Counted from the stretch's first letter, positions 37,682 to 47,590 are shown. The stretch is DNA of 64,000 nt from Gammaproteobacteria bacterium (GCA_030148865.1 JASBSR010000031.1:1-64000), one strand, 5' to 3'. The notes: a model not told the origin generated them from the letters alone. Numbers and translations: made by a program.

Positions 37682-38431
37682 TCAGCTTCGTTTAGTGTTA
37701 ACAAAAAAATAGATACAGGTCAGGGCAATCGACATGGCATACCACTGAAACGCGTAGCCAGTGTTTTTGGCGCTATCCAGATTTAAGGCGGGTAGTTCAC
37801 TGGTAAAGCTATACGGGCTTTTTGAATCAAGGCGCAGCATCATATCAAATATTCCAGTGCCTAGAAATCCCTGGATTTCATCGTGATCGATATACTGAAG
37901 CACGATCGGCCAGTGATCGACACTGCGTATATTATCCATAAGAACAAAGCCTTTGGCAGGCAGGCGATCCAGCAGGCCTTTTAATTCTACCGTGCCGTCC
38001 GGAAAGGATATTTCAGGGAGTTCCTGTCGGGTACGGCCCTGTGCAACAAAGCCTCGATTGACCAGCATCGGCGTGTATCCCGGTATCTGGAACACGGCGT
38101 AAACATCGTAACCCACCTGGTTATTGAGTGTTCGATTGTCCAGCAGGAAATAATGCCTGTTATCGAACTGACCATGAATGTGGACTGGCATGAATAATCG
38201 GTCGTCGGCTTTCTCGGGTAGCTCTGCCAGACTAATCGCGGCCAGTTCTTTACGCGCGAGAATTTTATCGTGAAGTGCGTTTTTGTAGTCAGCCTTATCT
38301 GACTGCCATTGCGCCATTGAGATCATGATATATAGCAATAGGACTGTGATAAGGCTAGCCAATACCCCGGGGCTAAAAATATAGTTGCCCACACGAAGCC
38401 TGACTAGCCTGGTATATAATAATGCTTTCAA
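37682..38431 (-). CDS. SURF1 family cytochrome oxidase biogenesis protein
   Basis: The 249-residue protein has two helices, near residues 20-40 and at the C-terminus (YAMSIALTCIYFFVN), bracketing a periplasmic domain with YFLLDNRTLNNQVGYDVYAVFQI and MLVNRGFVAQGRTRQELPEI. SURF1 helps insert heme a3. The first codon is TTG at 38431, after GGCGG; no better start is visible before the first helix. The upstream gene is divergent, 37 bp away. Confidence 0.92.
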   Translation of the reverse strand: MKALLYTRLVRLRVGNYIFSPGVLASLITVLLLYIMISMAQWQSDKADYKNALHDKILARKELAAISLAELPEKADDRLFMPVHIHGQFDNRHYFLLDNRTLNNQVGYDVYAVFQIPGYTPMLVNRGFVAQGRTRQELPEISFPDGTVELKGLLDRLPAKGFVLMDNIRSVDHWPIVLQYIDHDEIQGFLGTGIFDMMLRLDSKSPYSFTSELPALNLDSAKNTGYAFQWYAMSIALTCIYFFVNTKRS

Positions 38432-38468
38432 AAAACCGCCGGTAAACGATACGCTCTGGAGAAGATGA

Positions 38469-38675
38469 ATGATATTTAAAATAATAATTTTACTGCTGTT
38501 GCTGGTCGTACTTGTCAGCCTTGGACAGGCGCTTTTTTATCTCATCAGGGATGAAGGAAAATCCGATAGAATGCTCAAATTTTTAACCTGGCGTATTGGT
38601 CTGTCGGTGTTCATTTTCATCCTGCTATTAATAGGACAGGCCGTGGGCTTAATTCATCCGCACGGCCTGAACTGA
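38469..38675 (+). CDS. Twin-transmembrane DUF2909 family protein
   Basis: The 68-residue protein consists of two helices (IILLLLLVVLVSLGQALFYLI and IGLSVFIFILLLIGQAVGLIHPHG) joined by a basic loop RDEGKSDRMLKFLTWRIG. This small family lies within cox clusters. It is encoded against the direction of the surrounding genes, between coxC and surf1. A GGAGAAG site precedes the start; an ATG at 38465 in another frame gives only three codons. Confidence 0.88.
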   Translation: MIFKIIILLLLLVVLVSLGQALFYLIRDEGKSDRMLKFLTWRIGLSVFIFILLLIGQAVGLIHPHGLN

Positions 38676-38730
38676 CCTAAAATGAAAAATGATTCCGTAG
38701 CCTTAATTTTTCATTTTTCATTGCTATTTA

Positions 38731-39606
38731 CTACAACCAGTAAACAAATATATACAGTCCCAGCCAGACCACATCAACAAAATGCCAGTACCAGGCAACC
38801 GCTTCGAATGCGAAGTGATTATCCGATGTGAAGTGACCCTTAATGCTACGAATCAACATCACCAGTAGCATGGTCGTTCCCATAGTCACATGGAAACCGT
38901 GGAAACCCGTCAACATAAAGAAAGTGCTGCCGTAAATACCAGAGTCCAGTGTCAGACCCATTTGCTCGTAGGCATGCATATACTCTTCCGCCTGCAAGAA
39001 CAGGAAACTCACACCCAGAGCGACAGTAATTGCCAGCCAGATAATGAGTGGCTTGCGGTGATTGGCACGTAAGCCGTGATGCGCAATAGTGACGGTAACA
39101 CTCGACGCCAGCAGTACCGCTGTGTTAAAGGCGGGCAGGCCGCTTGCACCCATGGCTTCAGCAGGAGGAGCAAACTTTGTATTATCAGGGTTACTCAAGA
39201 CCGGCCAGATGGCATTAAATGCAGGCCAGAGATATTCATGCGTCGCTGCGTTGTTACCGCCACCACCGAGCCAGTCAAGAGCAAATACTCGAGCATAGAA
39301 CAGAGCACCAAAGAACGCCGCGAAGAACATAACTTCGGAAAATATAAACCACAACATACCAATGCGGAATGATTTGTCGACCTGAGCGTTGTAATGCCCC
39401 CCCATTGATTCATCAATAACAGCACCGAACCAGCCGAAGAATAAGTATGCAATTAACAAAAAGCCAATCGGCAATAACCAGTTCAGCTCACCCGCATGAA
39501 TGGTATGAACTGCGCCGATAACAGTGGTGACCAGAGCAATTGTGCCAATAACGGGCCATTTACTCGGTTCAGGAATGAAATATTCGCCATGGTTTGTAGT
39601 GGACAT
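38731..39606 (-). CDS. coxC: Cytochrome c oxidase subunit III
   Basis: The 291-residue membrane protein has seven helices and the subunit III signatures WFIFSEVMFFAAFFGALFY, LLASSVTVTIAHHGL, GFHGFHVTMGTTML and AVAWYWHFVDVVWLGLYIFVYW. It stabilises the oxidase core. It follows ctaG with 2 bp between. Confidence 0.97.
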   Translation of the reverse strand: MSTTNHGEYFIPEPSKWPVIGTIALVTTVIGAVHTIHAGELNWLLPIGFLLIAYLFFGWFGAVIDESMGGHYNAQVDKSFRIGMLWFIFSEVMFFAAFFGALFYARVFALDWLGGGGNNAATHEYLWPAFNAIWPVLSNPDNTKFAPPAEAMGASGLPAFNTAVLLASSVTVTIAHHGLRANHRKPLIIWLAITVALGVSFLFLQAEEYMHAYEQMGLTLDSGIYGSTFFMLTGFHGFHVTMGTTMLLVMLIRSIKGHFTSDNHFAFEAVAWYWHFVDVVWLGLYIFVYWL

Positions 39607-39608
39607 TG

Positions 39609-40202
39609 TTATAGTTCCTGGTGTTTAGAATTATGTGCCAGAGACACGGCTGCCTCTGATCCCGGTTTAATAAAAAAGGTATACGATAGTGTGAGTACAT
39701 TGACGTCCTTTGGTATGTCTGAGTCAATAATAAACACCACTGGCATATGTTTTTCTTCACCCGCCTGCAAGGTCTGTTCGGTAAAGCAGAAACACTCTGT
39801 TTTATGAAAGTACGTCGCTGCAAGTCCTGGCGCTACGCTCGGAATTGCCTGGCCGATGATTTTTTCATTTGTATTGTTTTTGGCGTAGAAGCTAATCCGG
39901 GTGGGCTCACCTGGATGTACTTTTACTGATCTAACATCTGGATAAAATGACCATGGCATGTTCTCATTGAGTGTCGCCACAAATTCCACTGTTATCTCAC
40001 GACTGGTATCCACATTCAGCACAGCTGGAAGTGCTATCTGTCCGCCTGTTTTTCCGTTCAGCCCGGTAACGCTACAAAAAACGTTATAGAGCGGAACCAG
40101 TGCAAAACCGAAACCGAACATGCCGATAACGATAGCCATGAGCCAGACGATGATCTTTTTATTCGCATCACCCCCGGTATTCTGCTTCGGGTGCACTGAC
40201 AT
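39609..40202 (-). CDS. ctaG: Cytochrome c oxidase assembly protein CtaG (Cox11)
   Basis: The 197-residue protein has one helix (WLMAIVIGMFGFGFALVPLYNVFCSVTG) and a periplasmic Ig-like domain with the copper-binding CFCF in HKTECFCFTEQTLQAGEEK. It loads copper into the CuB site of subunit I. Located between coxA and coxC as in related bacteria. Confidence 0.97.
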   Translation of the reverse strand: MSVHPKQNTGGDANKKIIVWLMAIVIGMFGFGFALVPLYNVFCSVTGLNGKTGGQIALPAVLNVDTSREITVEFVATLNENMPWSFYPDVRSVKVHPGEPTRISFYAKNNTNEKIIGQAIPSVAPGLAATYFHKTECFCFTEQTLQAGEEKHMPVVFIIDSDIPKDVNVLTLSYTFFIKPGSEAAVSLAHNSKHQEL

Positions 40203-40215
40203 TGCTTTGCCTGCC

Positions 40216-41814
40216 TTATTTCACCTGAGGCGGTGTGGTAAAGCTGTGGAATGGTGCCGGCGAGGGCAATGTCCATTCCAGGCCTTCCGCACCCTCCCAA
40301 ACCTGGCTGGTGGCTTTCACAGATGTTTTACCGCGTGCTGTCTTAATTACGTTGTAGAGGAAAATCAGCTGGGTGAAGCCGAATACGAATGCGCCAATCG
40401 AAGCAACTGCATTGAATTCAGCAAACTGCAGGCTGTAGTCGGGAATACGACGTGGCATACCAGCGAGACCCAGGAAGTGCATCGGGAAGAACAGCACGTT
40501 GACTGAAATCACAGATAACCAGAAATGCCATTTACCCAGGGTTTCATCGTACATATTGCCGGTCCATTTTGGAATCCAGTAATACACGCCAGCCATAATC
40601 CCGAAGGCCGCACCAGTCACCAGTACATAGTGGAAATGTGCAACTACGAAGTAGGTGTCGTGATACTGGAAGTCAGCGGGCACGATACACAGCATCAGGC
40701 CGGTGAAACCACCAATGGTAAACAGGAAGATGAAAGCAATCGCGAACAGCATAGGTGTTTCGAAGCTCAGTGAGCCTCTCCACATAGTGCTCACCCAGTT
40801 GAAGACTTTGACACCTGTGGGTACTGCAATCAGCATGGTGGCGTACATAAAGAACAGCTCACCTGCGACCGGCATACCTGTGGTGAACATGTGATGTGCC
40901 CAGACAATGAATGACAGGAAGGCAATCGAAGCGGTCGCGTACACCATCGAGCTGTAACCGAAGATTTTTTTACGGGCAAAGGTGGGAACGATCTGCGAGA
41001 TAATGCCGAATGAAGGCAGAATCATAATATACACTTCAGGATGACCGAAGAACCAGAACACGTGCTGGAACAATACCGGATCACCACCGCCGGCGGCGTT
41101 GAAGAAACTGGTGCCGAAATGACGGTCGGTCAGCATCATGGTAACGACACCGGCCAGTACTGGCATCACCGCAATCAGCAGATATGCAGTAATAAACCAG
41201 GTCCAGACGAAGATCGGCATTTTCATGTAGGTCATGCCGGGTGCGCGCATGTTCATGATGGTGGCGATAATATTAATCGCACCCATGATGGAAGAAATAC
41301 CCATCATATGCACCGAGAAGATGAAGTAGTCGGTGCTGGCAGGACCGTAGGTGGTCGATAGTGGCGCATAGAAAGTCCAGCCAAAGTTTGGTGCAGAGCC
41401 CATCCCCATGAGGCTCATCACCAGACTGGCAATCAGTAGACCGAAAGCGCCAGGCAGCAACCAGAAGCTCCAGTTATTCATGCGCGGTAATGCCATATCC
41501 GGTGCCCCGATCATCATCGGTATCATCCAGTTAGCAAGACCGACGAAGGCGGGCATGATCACACCAAATACCATGATCAAACCATGCAGGGTCGTCAGCT
41601 GGTTAAAGAGCTCAGGTTCAACAAATTGCAGCCCCGGTTCGAACAGCTCAGCACGAATAACCAGTGCCAGTGCACCACCAATAAAGAACATAATAAAGCT
41701 GAACCACAGATACATGGTGCCGATGTCTTTATGATTGGTACTAAACAACCAACGGCCAATGCCGGTTGGCTTGTGATCATGATGATCGTGATGTTCTTCG
41801 ATAACAGCGCTCAT
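40216..41814 (-). CDS. coxA: Cytochrome c oxidase subunit I
   Basis: The 532-residue protein is the catalytic heme-copper subunit. Seen: heme a ligand His in [11 protein letters not shown], CuB site [18 protein letters not shown] with the His-Tyr pair, the [11 protein letters not shown] segment, K-channel residues and [11 protein letters not shown] with the heme a/a3 ligands. The glutamate of the D-channel lies in GHPEVY. Twelve helices. Reduces oxygen to water while pumping protons. Confidence 0.98.
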   Translation of the reverse strand: MSAVIEEHHDHHDHKPTGIGRWLFSTNHKDIGTMYLWFSFIMFFIGGALALVIRAELFEPGLQFVEPELFNQLTTLHGLIMVFGVIMPAFVGLANWMIPMMIGAPDMALPRMNNWSFWLLPGAFGLLIASLVMSLMGMGSAPNFGWTFYAPLSTTYGPASTDYFIFSVHMMGISSIMGAINIIATIMNMRAPGMTYMKMPIFVWTWFITAYLLIAVMPVLAGVVTMMLTDRHFGTSFFNAAGGGDPVLFQHVFWFFGHPEVYIMILPSFGIISQIVPTFARKKIFGYSSMVYATASIAFLSFIVWAHHMFTTGMPVAGELFFMYATMLIAVPTGVKVFNWVSTMWRGSLSFETPMLFAIAFIFLFTIGGFTGLMLCIVPADFQYHDTYFVVAHFHYVLVTGAAFGIMAGVYYWIPKWTGNMYDETLGKWHFWLSVISVNVLFFPMHFLGLAGMPRRIPDYSLQFAEFNAVASIGAFVFGFTQLIFLYNVIKTARGKTSVKATSQVWEGAEGLEWTLPSPAPFHSFTTPPQVK

Positions 41815-41865
41815 AATTGCCTCTTTAAATCGTTATCTATATATAGTGTTGTGTTTGATTGCGGT

Positions 41866-42999
41866 TTAACGTGCAGCTTTGACATCTGACGGTTGCACCA
41901 TATCGCCGGTGTTGTTACCCCAGGCGTTGCGTTCGTAGGTGATGACAGCAGCCAGATCAGCATCATTCATCTGTCCAGCAAAGGCCTGCATCGCAGTTCC
42001 GGTAACACCGTGTAATACGATATTAAGATGTTTGGCCACTGGGCCAGTCGCAATCGCGCTGCCTTTCAGAGCAGGGAATACGTTTGGAATACCCGCACCA
42101 CTGGCCTGATGACACGCCGCGCAGGTGGTCGCGTAGACTTTTTCACCCTGTGCCATCAGGTCTTCTTTGGTCCAGGTCTTGTTCGCACTGGCCGCCGCTG
42201 CAGTCGCGACTGCTTTCTGACTGGCGATCCAGGCATTGTAATCGGCTTCTGATTTGGCTTCGACCACAACCGGCATAAAGCCATGGTTGGCGCCACAAAG
42301 CTCAGCACATTTACCGCGATAGATGCCGGGCTCGGGAACATTAATCCAGCTCTCGTTGATAAAGCCTGGTATCGCGTCTTTTTTGACACCGAAGGCGGGC
42401 ACCCACCAGGCGTGGATAACATCATTGGATGTGATCAGCAGACGAATTTTTTTATTGGTCGGAATTACCAGTTTTTTGTCGACCTCAATGAGGTAGTCTT
42501 TGTCTTTGGCAACACCGCCATTGGTACTTTTATGCAGCGCATCCGGTGTCGTGATATTACTGAAGAAGCTGATGTCCTGCGCGTTCTCTCCCACGTTGTA
42601 ATCATAATTCCATTTCCACTGATAGCCGGTAATTTTGATCGACAGATCGGGGTTTGAGACATCTTCCATATCCAGCAGGATACGCGTCGCAGGAATGGCC
42701 ATCACGATCAGAATCAGGAAAGGGACGATGGTCCATGCCAGTTCCAGTGCTGTGCTTTCATGGAAATCTGACGCCACCGCACCCTTTGACTTGCGGTGAT
42801 TAATAATGGAATACAGCATCGCGCCAAAGACGACAACACCAATAGCGACACAAATCCACATCACCATGGTATGGATTTCATAGGCGCCCTGACTGAAGGA
42901 CGTTACGCCGGGCTTCATATTCAGCTGATAGCCAGCCATCGACTGGGCGCTGAATAATAAAAGACTTATTAGTCCGGCAACACGGATTGCTGCACTCAT
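41866..42999 (-). CDS. coxB: Cytochrome c oxidase subunit II with fused cytochrome c domain
   Basis: The 377-residue precursor has a signal peptide (AAIRVAGLISLLLFSAQSMA), two helices and the CuA domain with CAELCGANHGFMPVV. A C-terminal class I cytochrome c domain follows with the heme site CAACHQASG and a Met ligand near MQAFAGQM, making this a caa3-type oxidase. I take the ATG at 42999 because AGGAG lies 7 bp upstream; longer TTG starts lack this. First gene of the cluster. Confidence 0.96.
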   Translation of the reverse strand: MSAAIRVAGLISLLLFSAQSMAGYQLNMKPGVTSFSQGAYEIHTMVMWICVAIGVVVFGAMLYSIINHRKSKGAVASDFHESTALELAWTIVPFLILIVMAIPATRILLDMEDVSNPDLSIKITGYQWKWNYDYNVGENAQDISFFSNITTPDALHKSTNGGVAKDKDYLIEVDKKLVIPTNKKIRLLITSNDVIHAWWVPAFGVKKDAIPGFINESWINVPEPGIYRGKCAELCGANHGFMPVVVEAKSEADYNAWIASQKAVATAAAASANKTWTKEDLMAQGEKVYATTCAACHQASGAGIPNVFPALKGSAIATGPVAKHLNIVLHGVTGTAMQAFAGQMNDADLAAVITYERNAWGNNTGDMVQPSDVKAAR

Positions 43000-43056
43000 G
43001 CTATCTCCTGAAAAAGTTTTATAATTATTGAAATCTTTTTTTTTAATCAATGTGGC

Positions 43057-43070
43057 TTGATCCAGGTCAT
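43057..43070. promoter_or_regulatory. FNR/Anr-like box upstream of coxB
   Basis: TTGATCCAGGTCAT lies about 58 bp before the coxB start and resembles TTGAT-N4-ATCAA. The left half is perfect and the right half matches three of five. If real, the oxidase would respond to oxygen through an FNR-type regulator. Confidence 0.38.
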
Positions 43071-43241
43071 AAGATATTTAACAAAGTTATGCCACACTGC
43101 AACGGCGCGTATCCTACTGTCAAAAAGCAGTGATGACAAGGTAAACCTGTATGTATAATAATTAGATTATTCTAATATAATTATAGAGATAGCGGCTCTA
43201 AGGATAATGCATGAACGCATCTCGTTTCGACTCACAATTGT

Positions 43242-44138
43242 TCAACCGCCACGCAGTAAACCGATAAAAGCTTCGGCCACTGGATGGTCGAGATGACTGC
43301 GGTTACGTGCAATCCAGAGAGTACGCAAAATACGAAACCCCTGAATCTTGACGTGAAACAACTTGCCCTGGGTGATATCAGCGTTAACTGCAAAGCGCGG
43401 CAGGAAACTGACATATTTGCCACGGTTCAGGATTTCTACAATCGTTTCAGTCGAACCGATTTCCAGTGCCACCGGGATCTCGGTGACACCGATACCACGC
43501 AGTGCCAGCATCAGGCTTTCACGGCTGGAGGACTGTTTTTCACGCAGAATATATGTCTGCTGCCTGAGTTCATCGATCGGCAACAGATCAGTACTGACCA
43601 GCGGATGGTTGCGACCACAGACCATCACCAGCTCATCATCCAGCCATTTCTGTACCAGGATATCCGGGTGGTCAGGAGCATTTTCCAGCAAGGCGAGATC
43701 GACAAAGCCGGTCGCAAGACCGGTCTGAATCCGTCGGCTATAGCCCATGCGACTGTCAATTTTATAGTGTGGATAGCGTTCGGCAAACTGCAGTAATAGC
43801 TCAGGCAATAAATGTTCGCCTATGGTCGATGTAACCTCCAGCCGTAGTCGCTGGCTGCCATGCTTGAGCTGCTCAAGGTCATCCAGTAGATTGCTGTGAC
43901 GCTCGAGTATCTGTGAGGCAATAACATACACTTTTTCACCAGCAGCGGTTAAACGCAGGCGACCTGCGATGCGTTCCATGAGCACCATGTCATAATTTGC
44001 TTCCAGTGCGCGCAGTCGCTTGGTCACCGCCGGCTGACCAATATGTAATGATTTAGCCGCTTCATTTACCCCGCCGAGCTCGACCACGGCACGTAAAGTC
44101 GCCAGTGATTTCAGGTCAGACAGTTTTTTATATTCCAT
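43242..44138 (-). CDS. LysR-family transcriptional regulator
   Basis: The 298-residue protein has an N-terminal winged HTH (LATLRAVVELGGVNEAAKSLHIGQPAVTKRLRALE) and a two-lobe effector domain. It lies divergent from a SulP anion transporter with about 200 bp between, the usual arrangement of a LysR regulator and its target. The effector is unknown; sulfate, bicarbonate or another anion are candidates through the neighbour. Not close enough to CysB or CbbR to name. Confidence 0.9.
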   Translation of the reverse strand: MEYKKLSDLKSLATLRAVVELGGVNEAAKSLHIGQPAVTKRLRALEANYDMVLMERIAGRLRLTAAGEKVYVIASQILERHSNLLDDLEQLKHGSQRLRLEVTSTIGEHLLPELLLQFAERYPHYKIDSRMGYSRRIQTGLATGFVDLALLENAPDHPDILVQKWLDDELVMVCGRNHPLVSTDLLPIDELRQQTYILREKQSSSRESLMLALRGIGVTEIPVALEIGSTETIVEILNRGKYVSFLPRFAVNADITQGKLFHVKIQGFRILRTLWIARNRSHLDHPVAEAFIGLLRGG

Positions 44139-44146
44139 ATTGGAAT
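44132..44146. promoter_or_regulatory. Palindrome over the lysR start codon
   Basis: ATTCCA-TAT-TGGAAT is a perfect palindrome with 6-bp arms that includes the ATG of the regulator gene (44138-44136). A regulator bound here would repress its own gene. LysR sites are often T-N11-A palindromes of this length. Confidence 0.35.
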
Positions 44147-44341
44147 GTTATCAAAAAAATTTTCATTGGCATTTATAGCATATTCAGCGATAATACTCTT
44201 CCAAATGTCGATTTGTAGCTATTTTCATCGCTATCAATCAGTATATCCAAGTTTTTCTAACATTCTGATGCAGCATATCCACTCGGCCTGATTTCCGAGG
44301 GTGAATGGCCGCGTCAGGATAACTTTATGAGTAAATAATAC

Positions 44342-46126
44342 GTGTTTGAAGCCTACCGCCTCCGTCTCACCAGCCTGCTACCTTTTTATCGCTGGAAACA
44401 TCGAGTCACCCGGGACACCGTTAAACTTGATCTAATGGCAGGCCTCACTGGTGCGATTGTGGTTCTGCCGCAGGGCGTCGCATTCGCCACCATTGCCGGC
44501 ATGCCGCCCGAGTACGGTCTCTATGCGGGTATGGTACCGGCGATTATCGCGGCTCTGTTTGGCTCATCCTGGCATCTGGTTTCGGGGCCGACCACGGCGG
44601 CATCAATTGTACTGTTCTCGTCGCTCAGCGCACTCGCAGAACCGGGCAGTGCGCAATATGTCTCGCTGGCGCTCACGCTTACTTTTATGGTGGGTATTAT
44701 TCAGCTCACTCTCGGCCTGGCACGCATGGGCACACTGGTGAACTTTATTTCACATTCGGTGATTGTCGGTTTTACTGCGGGTGCCGCTATTCTGATCGCC
44801 AGTAAACAGCTGAAAAACTTCTTCGGCGTAGAGATTGCGCGTGGTGGGCATCTGCATGAAATCATGTATTCGTTCTGGGGGCAGCTGTCTGATATTAATT
44901 ACTATGTCACGGCGGTCTCAATGGTAACCCTGCTATCTGGCATCGCGATTAAACGCTGGAATCGACGCGCACCCTATATGGTGGTGGCCATGGTTCTTGG
45001 CAGTGTGTTCGCGTTCATCTTAAATCAGATATGGGGCAGCGATATCACTCAAATCCATAGTGTTGGTGCGCTGCCGCAACAATTGCCACCTTTGTCAGCA
45101 CCTGATTTTTCGCTGGATACGATTAGAGATCTGGCACCGGCGGTGCTGGCTGTCACCCTGTTCGCGCTGACTGAAGCTGTCTCTATCGCGCGTTCTCTGG
45201 GTGCACGCACCGGGCAGCTGGTCGATGGTAATCAGGAATTCATCGGTCAGGGCCTGTCCAATATTGTCGGTTGCTTTTTTTCCGGCTATGTCGCCACTGG
45301 CTCATTCAATCGCAGCGGTTTAAATTATCAGGCCGGCGCAGAAACACCGCTGGCAGCAGTATTTGCAGGTCTCATTCTGATTCTTATCGTAGTTCTGGTA
45401 GCACCTTTGACTGCTTATTTACCTAATGCGGCCATGGCCGGTATTCTATTTCTGGTGGCATGGGGTCTGATCGACTTTCGTGAGATACGACATATCATCA
45501 TGACCAGTAAGTCCGAAACAGCGGTCCTGAGCGTCACCTTGCTCGGTGCTTTGTTCCTCGAACTTGAGTTTGCAATTTTTTCTGGCGTGATGCTTTCGTT
45601 GCTCCTGTATTTGAATCGTGCTGCCAAGCCTGGTATCACGACGCTGGCACCTGACCCCGATGAAATTAATCACAGCATGTCGAGCGTTGAAGATAAAACC
45701 CTGGAGCAGTGTCCCCAGGCACGTATTATGCGTATTGATGGCTCGCTGTTTTTCGGTGCTGTTAATTATGTTGCCAATGCACTACAACGCACTACCGAGA
45801 AGCGTCCTGATCAAAAAAATATCCTGTTAGTCTGCACCAATATCAGCTATATCGATCTCGCAGGTGCTGAATTTCTTGTCCAGGAAGCTGCCCGCCTGCG
45901 TAAACTCGGTGGCAATCTTTACCTCTCAAATCTTTCGGCACCGATGGCGCATTTTATGAAACGCGGACATTTCGATGAAGAAATCGGTATGGACTATATT
46001 TTTGAAAGCAAATCAGAGGCGATTCAGGCGATCTTTATCAGACTCAATCGTGAAATCTGTCGCAGCTGCGATAAGCGCATCTTTAATGAGTGTGCCAGCA
46101 TTGTGCAGATCAAAAAAGCAGCGTAG
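44342..46126 (+). CDS. SulP family anion transporter with STAS domain
   Basis: The 594-residue protein has the SulP membrane core (MAGLTGAIVVLPQGVAFATIAGMPPEYGLYAG, GSFNRSGLNYQAGAETPLAAV) and a C-terminal STAS domain with CTNISYIDLAGAEFLVQEA. SulP members carry sulfate, bicarbonate or other anions. A short Cys-containing tail (ICRSCDKRIFNECASI) follows. The used start appears to be GTG 44342, but an ATG at 44327 with a good AGGAT site is in the same frame and is cut off by TAA at 44336-44338. Confidence 0.9.
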   Translation: MFEAYRLRLTSLLPFYRWKHRVTRDTVKLDLMAGLTGAIVVLPQGVAFATIAGMPPEYGLYAGMVPAIIAALFGSSWHLVSGPTTAASIVLFSSLSALAEPGSAQYVSLALTLTFMVGIIQLTLGLARMGTLVNFISHSVIVGFTAGAAILIASKQLKNFFGVEIARGGHLHEIMYSFWGQLSDINYYVTAVSMVTLLSGIAIKRWNRRAPYMVVAMVLGSVFAFILNQIWGSDITQIHSVGALPQQLPPLSAPDFSLDTIRDLAPAVLAVTLFALTEAVSIARSLGARTGQLVDGNQEFIGQGLSNIVGCFFSGYVATGSFNRSGLNYQAGAETPLAAVFAGLILILIVVLVAPLTAYLPNAAMAGILFLVAWGLIDFREIRHIIMTSKSETAVLSVTLLGALFLELEFAIFSGVMLSLLLYLNRAAKPGITTLAPDPDEINHSMSSVEDKTLEQCPQARIMRIDGSLFFGAVNYVANALQRTTEKRPDQKNILLVCTNISYIDLAGAEFLVQEAARLRKLGGNLYLSNLSAPMAHFMKRGHFDEEIGMDYIFESKSEAIQAIFIRLNREICRSCDKRIFNECASIVQIKKAA

Positions 46127-46262
46127 CAAGAAACCAGAGTCCGCCAGGGAAAAATATTTAGTCCGCAGATAAAATGCAGATAGAAATAAAATAATAGCCT
46201 GAAGTTTTATTGGTAAGCTTATTTATCCTCGAATATTTTCATGGGATATCTTAGCGCCAGAC

Positions 46263-47195
46263 TTACCCTGGCTTGATGCGACTGACACAGCTCAACTGAC
46301 AGGCTGCGATAGAGTCACGCAATAAATCGATCACTTTCGGGCGTGGGAATGAAACCCGCCAGGCCAGTGCGATTCTGCGACTGGGTACCGGATTGGCAAA
46401 ACGCCGTATTTCCAGCAGGCGTTGTGAATAGCGATCAGCTCCCGCAGCAGTACAGGGCAGCACCGTGACTCCCAGACCTGACACAACCATGTGACGAATG
46501 GTCTCTAATGAGCCACCTTCTACCGTATGTGGTAAATCACCTTCAATACCTGATCGCGGCACGCATGCGGGACATGCCTCGAGTACGTGTTCACGAAAAC
46601 AATGCCCGGCACCCAGTAACAATACGGTTTCATTTTCCAGATGTTCTGATTTAATCGTTTTACGCTGTGTCAATGGATGTGATGCCGGCAACAGCACAAC
46701 AAATGGTTCTTTATACAGGGGCAGGGTAACAATGCCTTGTTCCTTATAAGGTAGCGCGATAATAATGACATCGAGTTCGCCATTTTTCAGTTTGCTCGAT
46801 AAATTTGTTGTGTAGTTTTCTTCGACCACCAGCGGCATGTCCGGCGCCAGCGTACGCAGTATCGGAATCAATTCTGGGAACAGGTATGGCCCGATGGTAT
46901 AAATCGCGCCAATTCGTAATGGCCCTGCCAGCTGATTTTTGCCGTGCGAGGCAACTGATTTAACCGTTTCAGCCGATTCGAGCACGAGCTGCGCCTGCTG
47001 CACAATGCGCTCGCCAATTGGTGTTAATGTCACTTCATTCACACGCCGTTCAAATATCTGAACCCCGAGTTCATCTTCCAGTTTCTTAACGGCAACACTC
47101 AAAGTCGGTTGGCTAATATTGCAGGCTTTCGCCGCCTGACCAAAGTGTTTTTCGCGTGCCACCGCAACGATATAACGAAGTTCTGTCAATGTCAT
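46263..47195 (-). CDS. oxyR: Hydrogen-peroxide-sensing regulator OxyR
   Basis: The 310-residue LysR-type regulator has the HTH EKHFGQAAKACNISQPTLSVAVKKLE and, in the sensor domain, GAGHCFREHVLEACP. The peroxide-reactive Cys and its resolving partner are spaced as C199 and C208 in E. coli OxyR. It diverges from a di-heme peroxidase gene, a plausible target. The ATG has GAGGAG upstream. Confidence 0.95.
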   Translation of the reverse strand: MTLTELRYIVAVAREKHFGQAAKACNISQPTLSVAVKKLEDELGVQIFERRVNEVTLTPIGERIVQQAQLVLESAETVKSVASHGKNQLAGPLRIGAIYTIGPYLFPELIPILRTLAPDMPLVVEENYTTNLSSKLKNGELDVIIIALPYKEQGIVTLPLYKEPFVVLLPASHPLTQRKTIKSEHLENETVLLLGAGHCFREHVLEACPACVPRSGIEGDLPHTVEGGSLETIRHMVVSGLGVTVLPCTAAGADRYSQRLLEIRRFANPVPSRRIALAWRVSFPRPKVIDLLRDSIAACQLSCVSRIKPG

Positions 47196-47276
47196 CGTGG
47201 GGCGCTCCTCTGGCTAACCTGCAACGGGTGTACCGCACTGGTGGCAGTGATTATACATAAGCAGTTACTTATATTG

Positions 47277-47405
47277 TATCTGACCCGAATGGCACTTACT
47301 TAAGAAGATTTCTTGTGTTTTCCGTCATTCCCGCCAAAAACGCGCGGCAACGACGCTGGATTTTAGTACTATGTGCTTAAGTAGGTGCCACTAGTATCTG
47401 ACCCG
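47277..47405. repeat. Short non-coding element with inverted repeats
   Basis: The direct repeat TATCTGACCCGA borders both ends (47277-47288 and near 47395-47406). Inside lie inverted copies GGCACTTACTTAAG (47291-47304) and CTTAAGTAGGTGCC (47376-47389), which match at 13 of 14 positions, and a CCGTCATTCCCGCC stretch. The left part recurs at 34074-34096. It looks like a miniature or REP-type repeat. Confidence 0.55.
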
Positions 47406-47422
47406 ATTACGATAACACGGCC

Positions 47423-47459
47423 ATAGTTAAAAACTAAAGCCGTGATTGAAAAATTCGAA
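47423..47459 (+). promoter_or_regulatory. Possible OxyR binding site upstream of ccp
   Basis: ATAG-N7-CTAA-N7-ATTG-N7-CGAA fits the spacing of the four tetramers of the OxyR consensus ATAG-N7-CTAT-N7-ATAG-N7-CTAT, with 12 of 16 bases matching. It lies about 130 bp before the peroxidase start, between oxyR and ccp. Confidence 0.4.
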
Positions 47460-47590
47460 TAGCCATAGATCGGAGGGGGGATAAAACTAATACCGCCTGC
47501 ATACCAGCAGCAGAGATCTGCAGTACATAGATTAAGCGCTTTAACAACAGGGCGTTCTGTAAATCATTGCAATCAACAGAGGGATAACTC

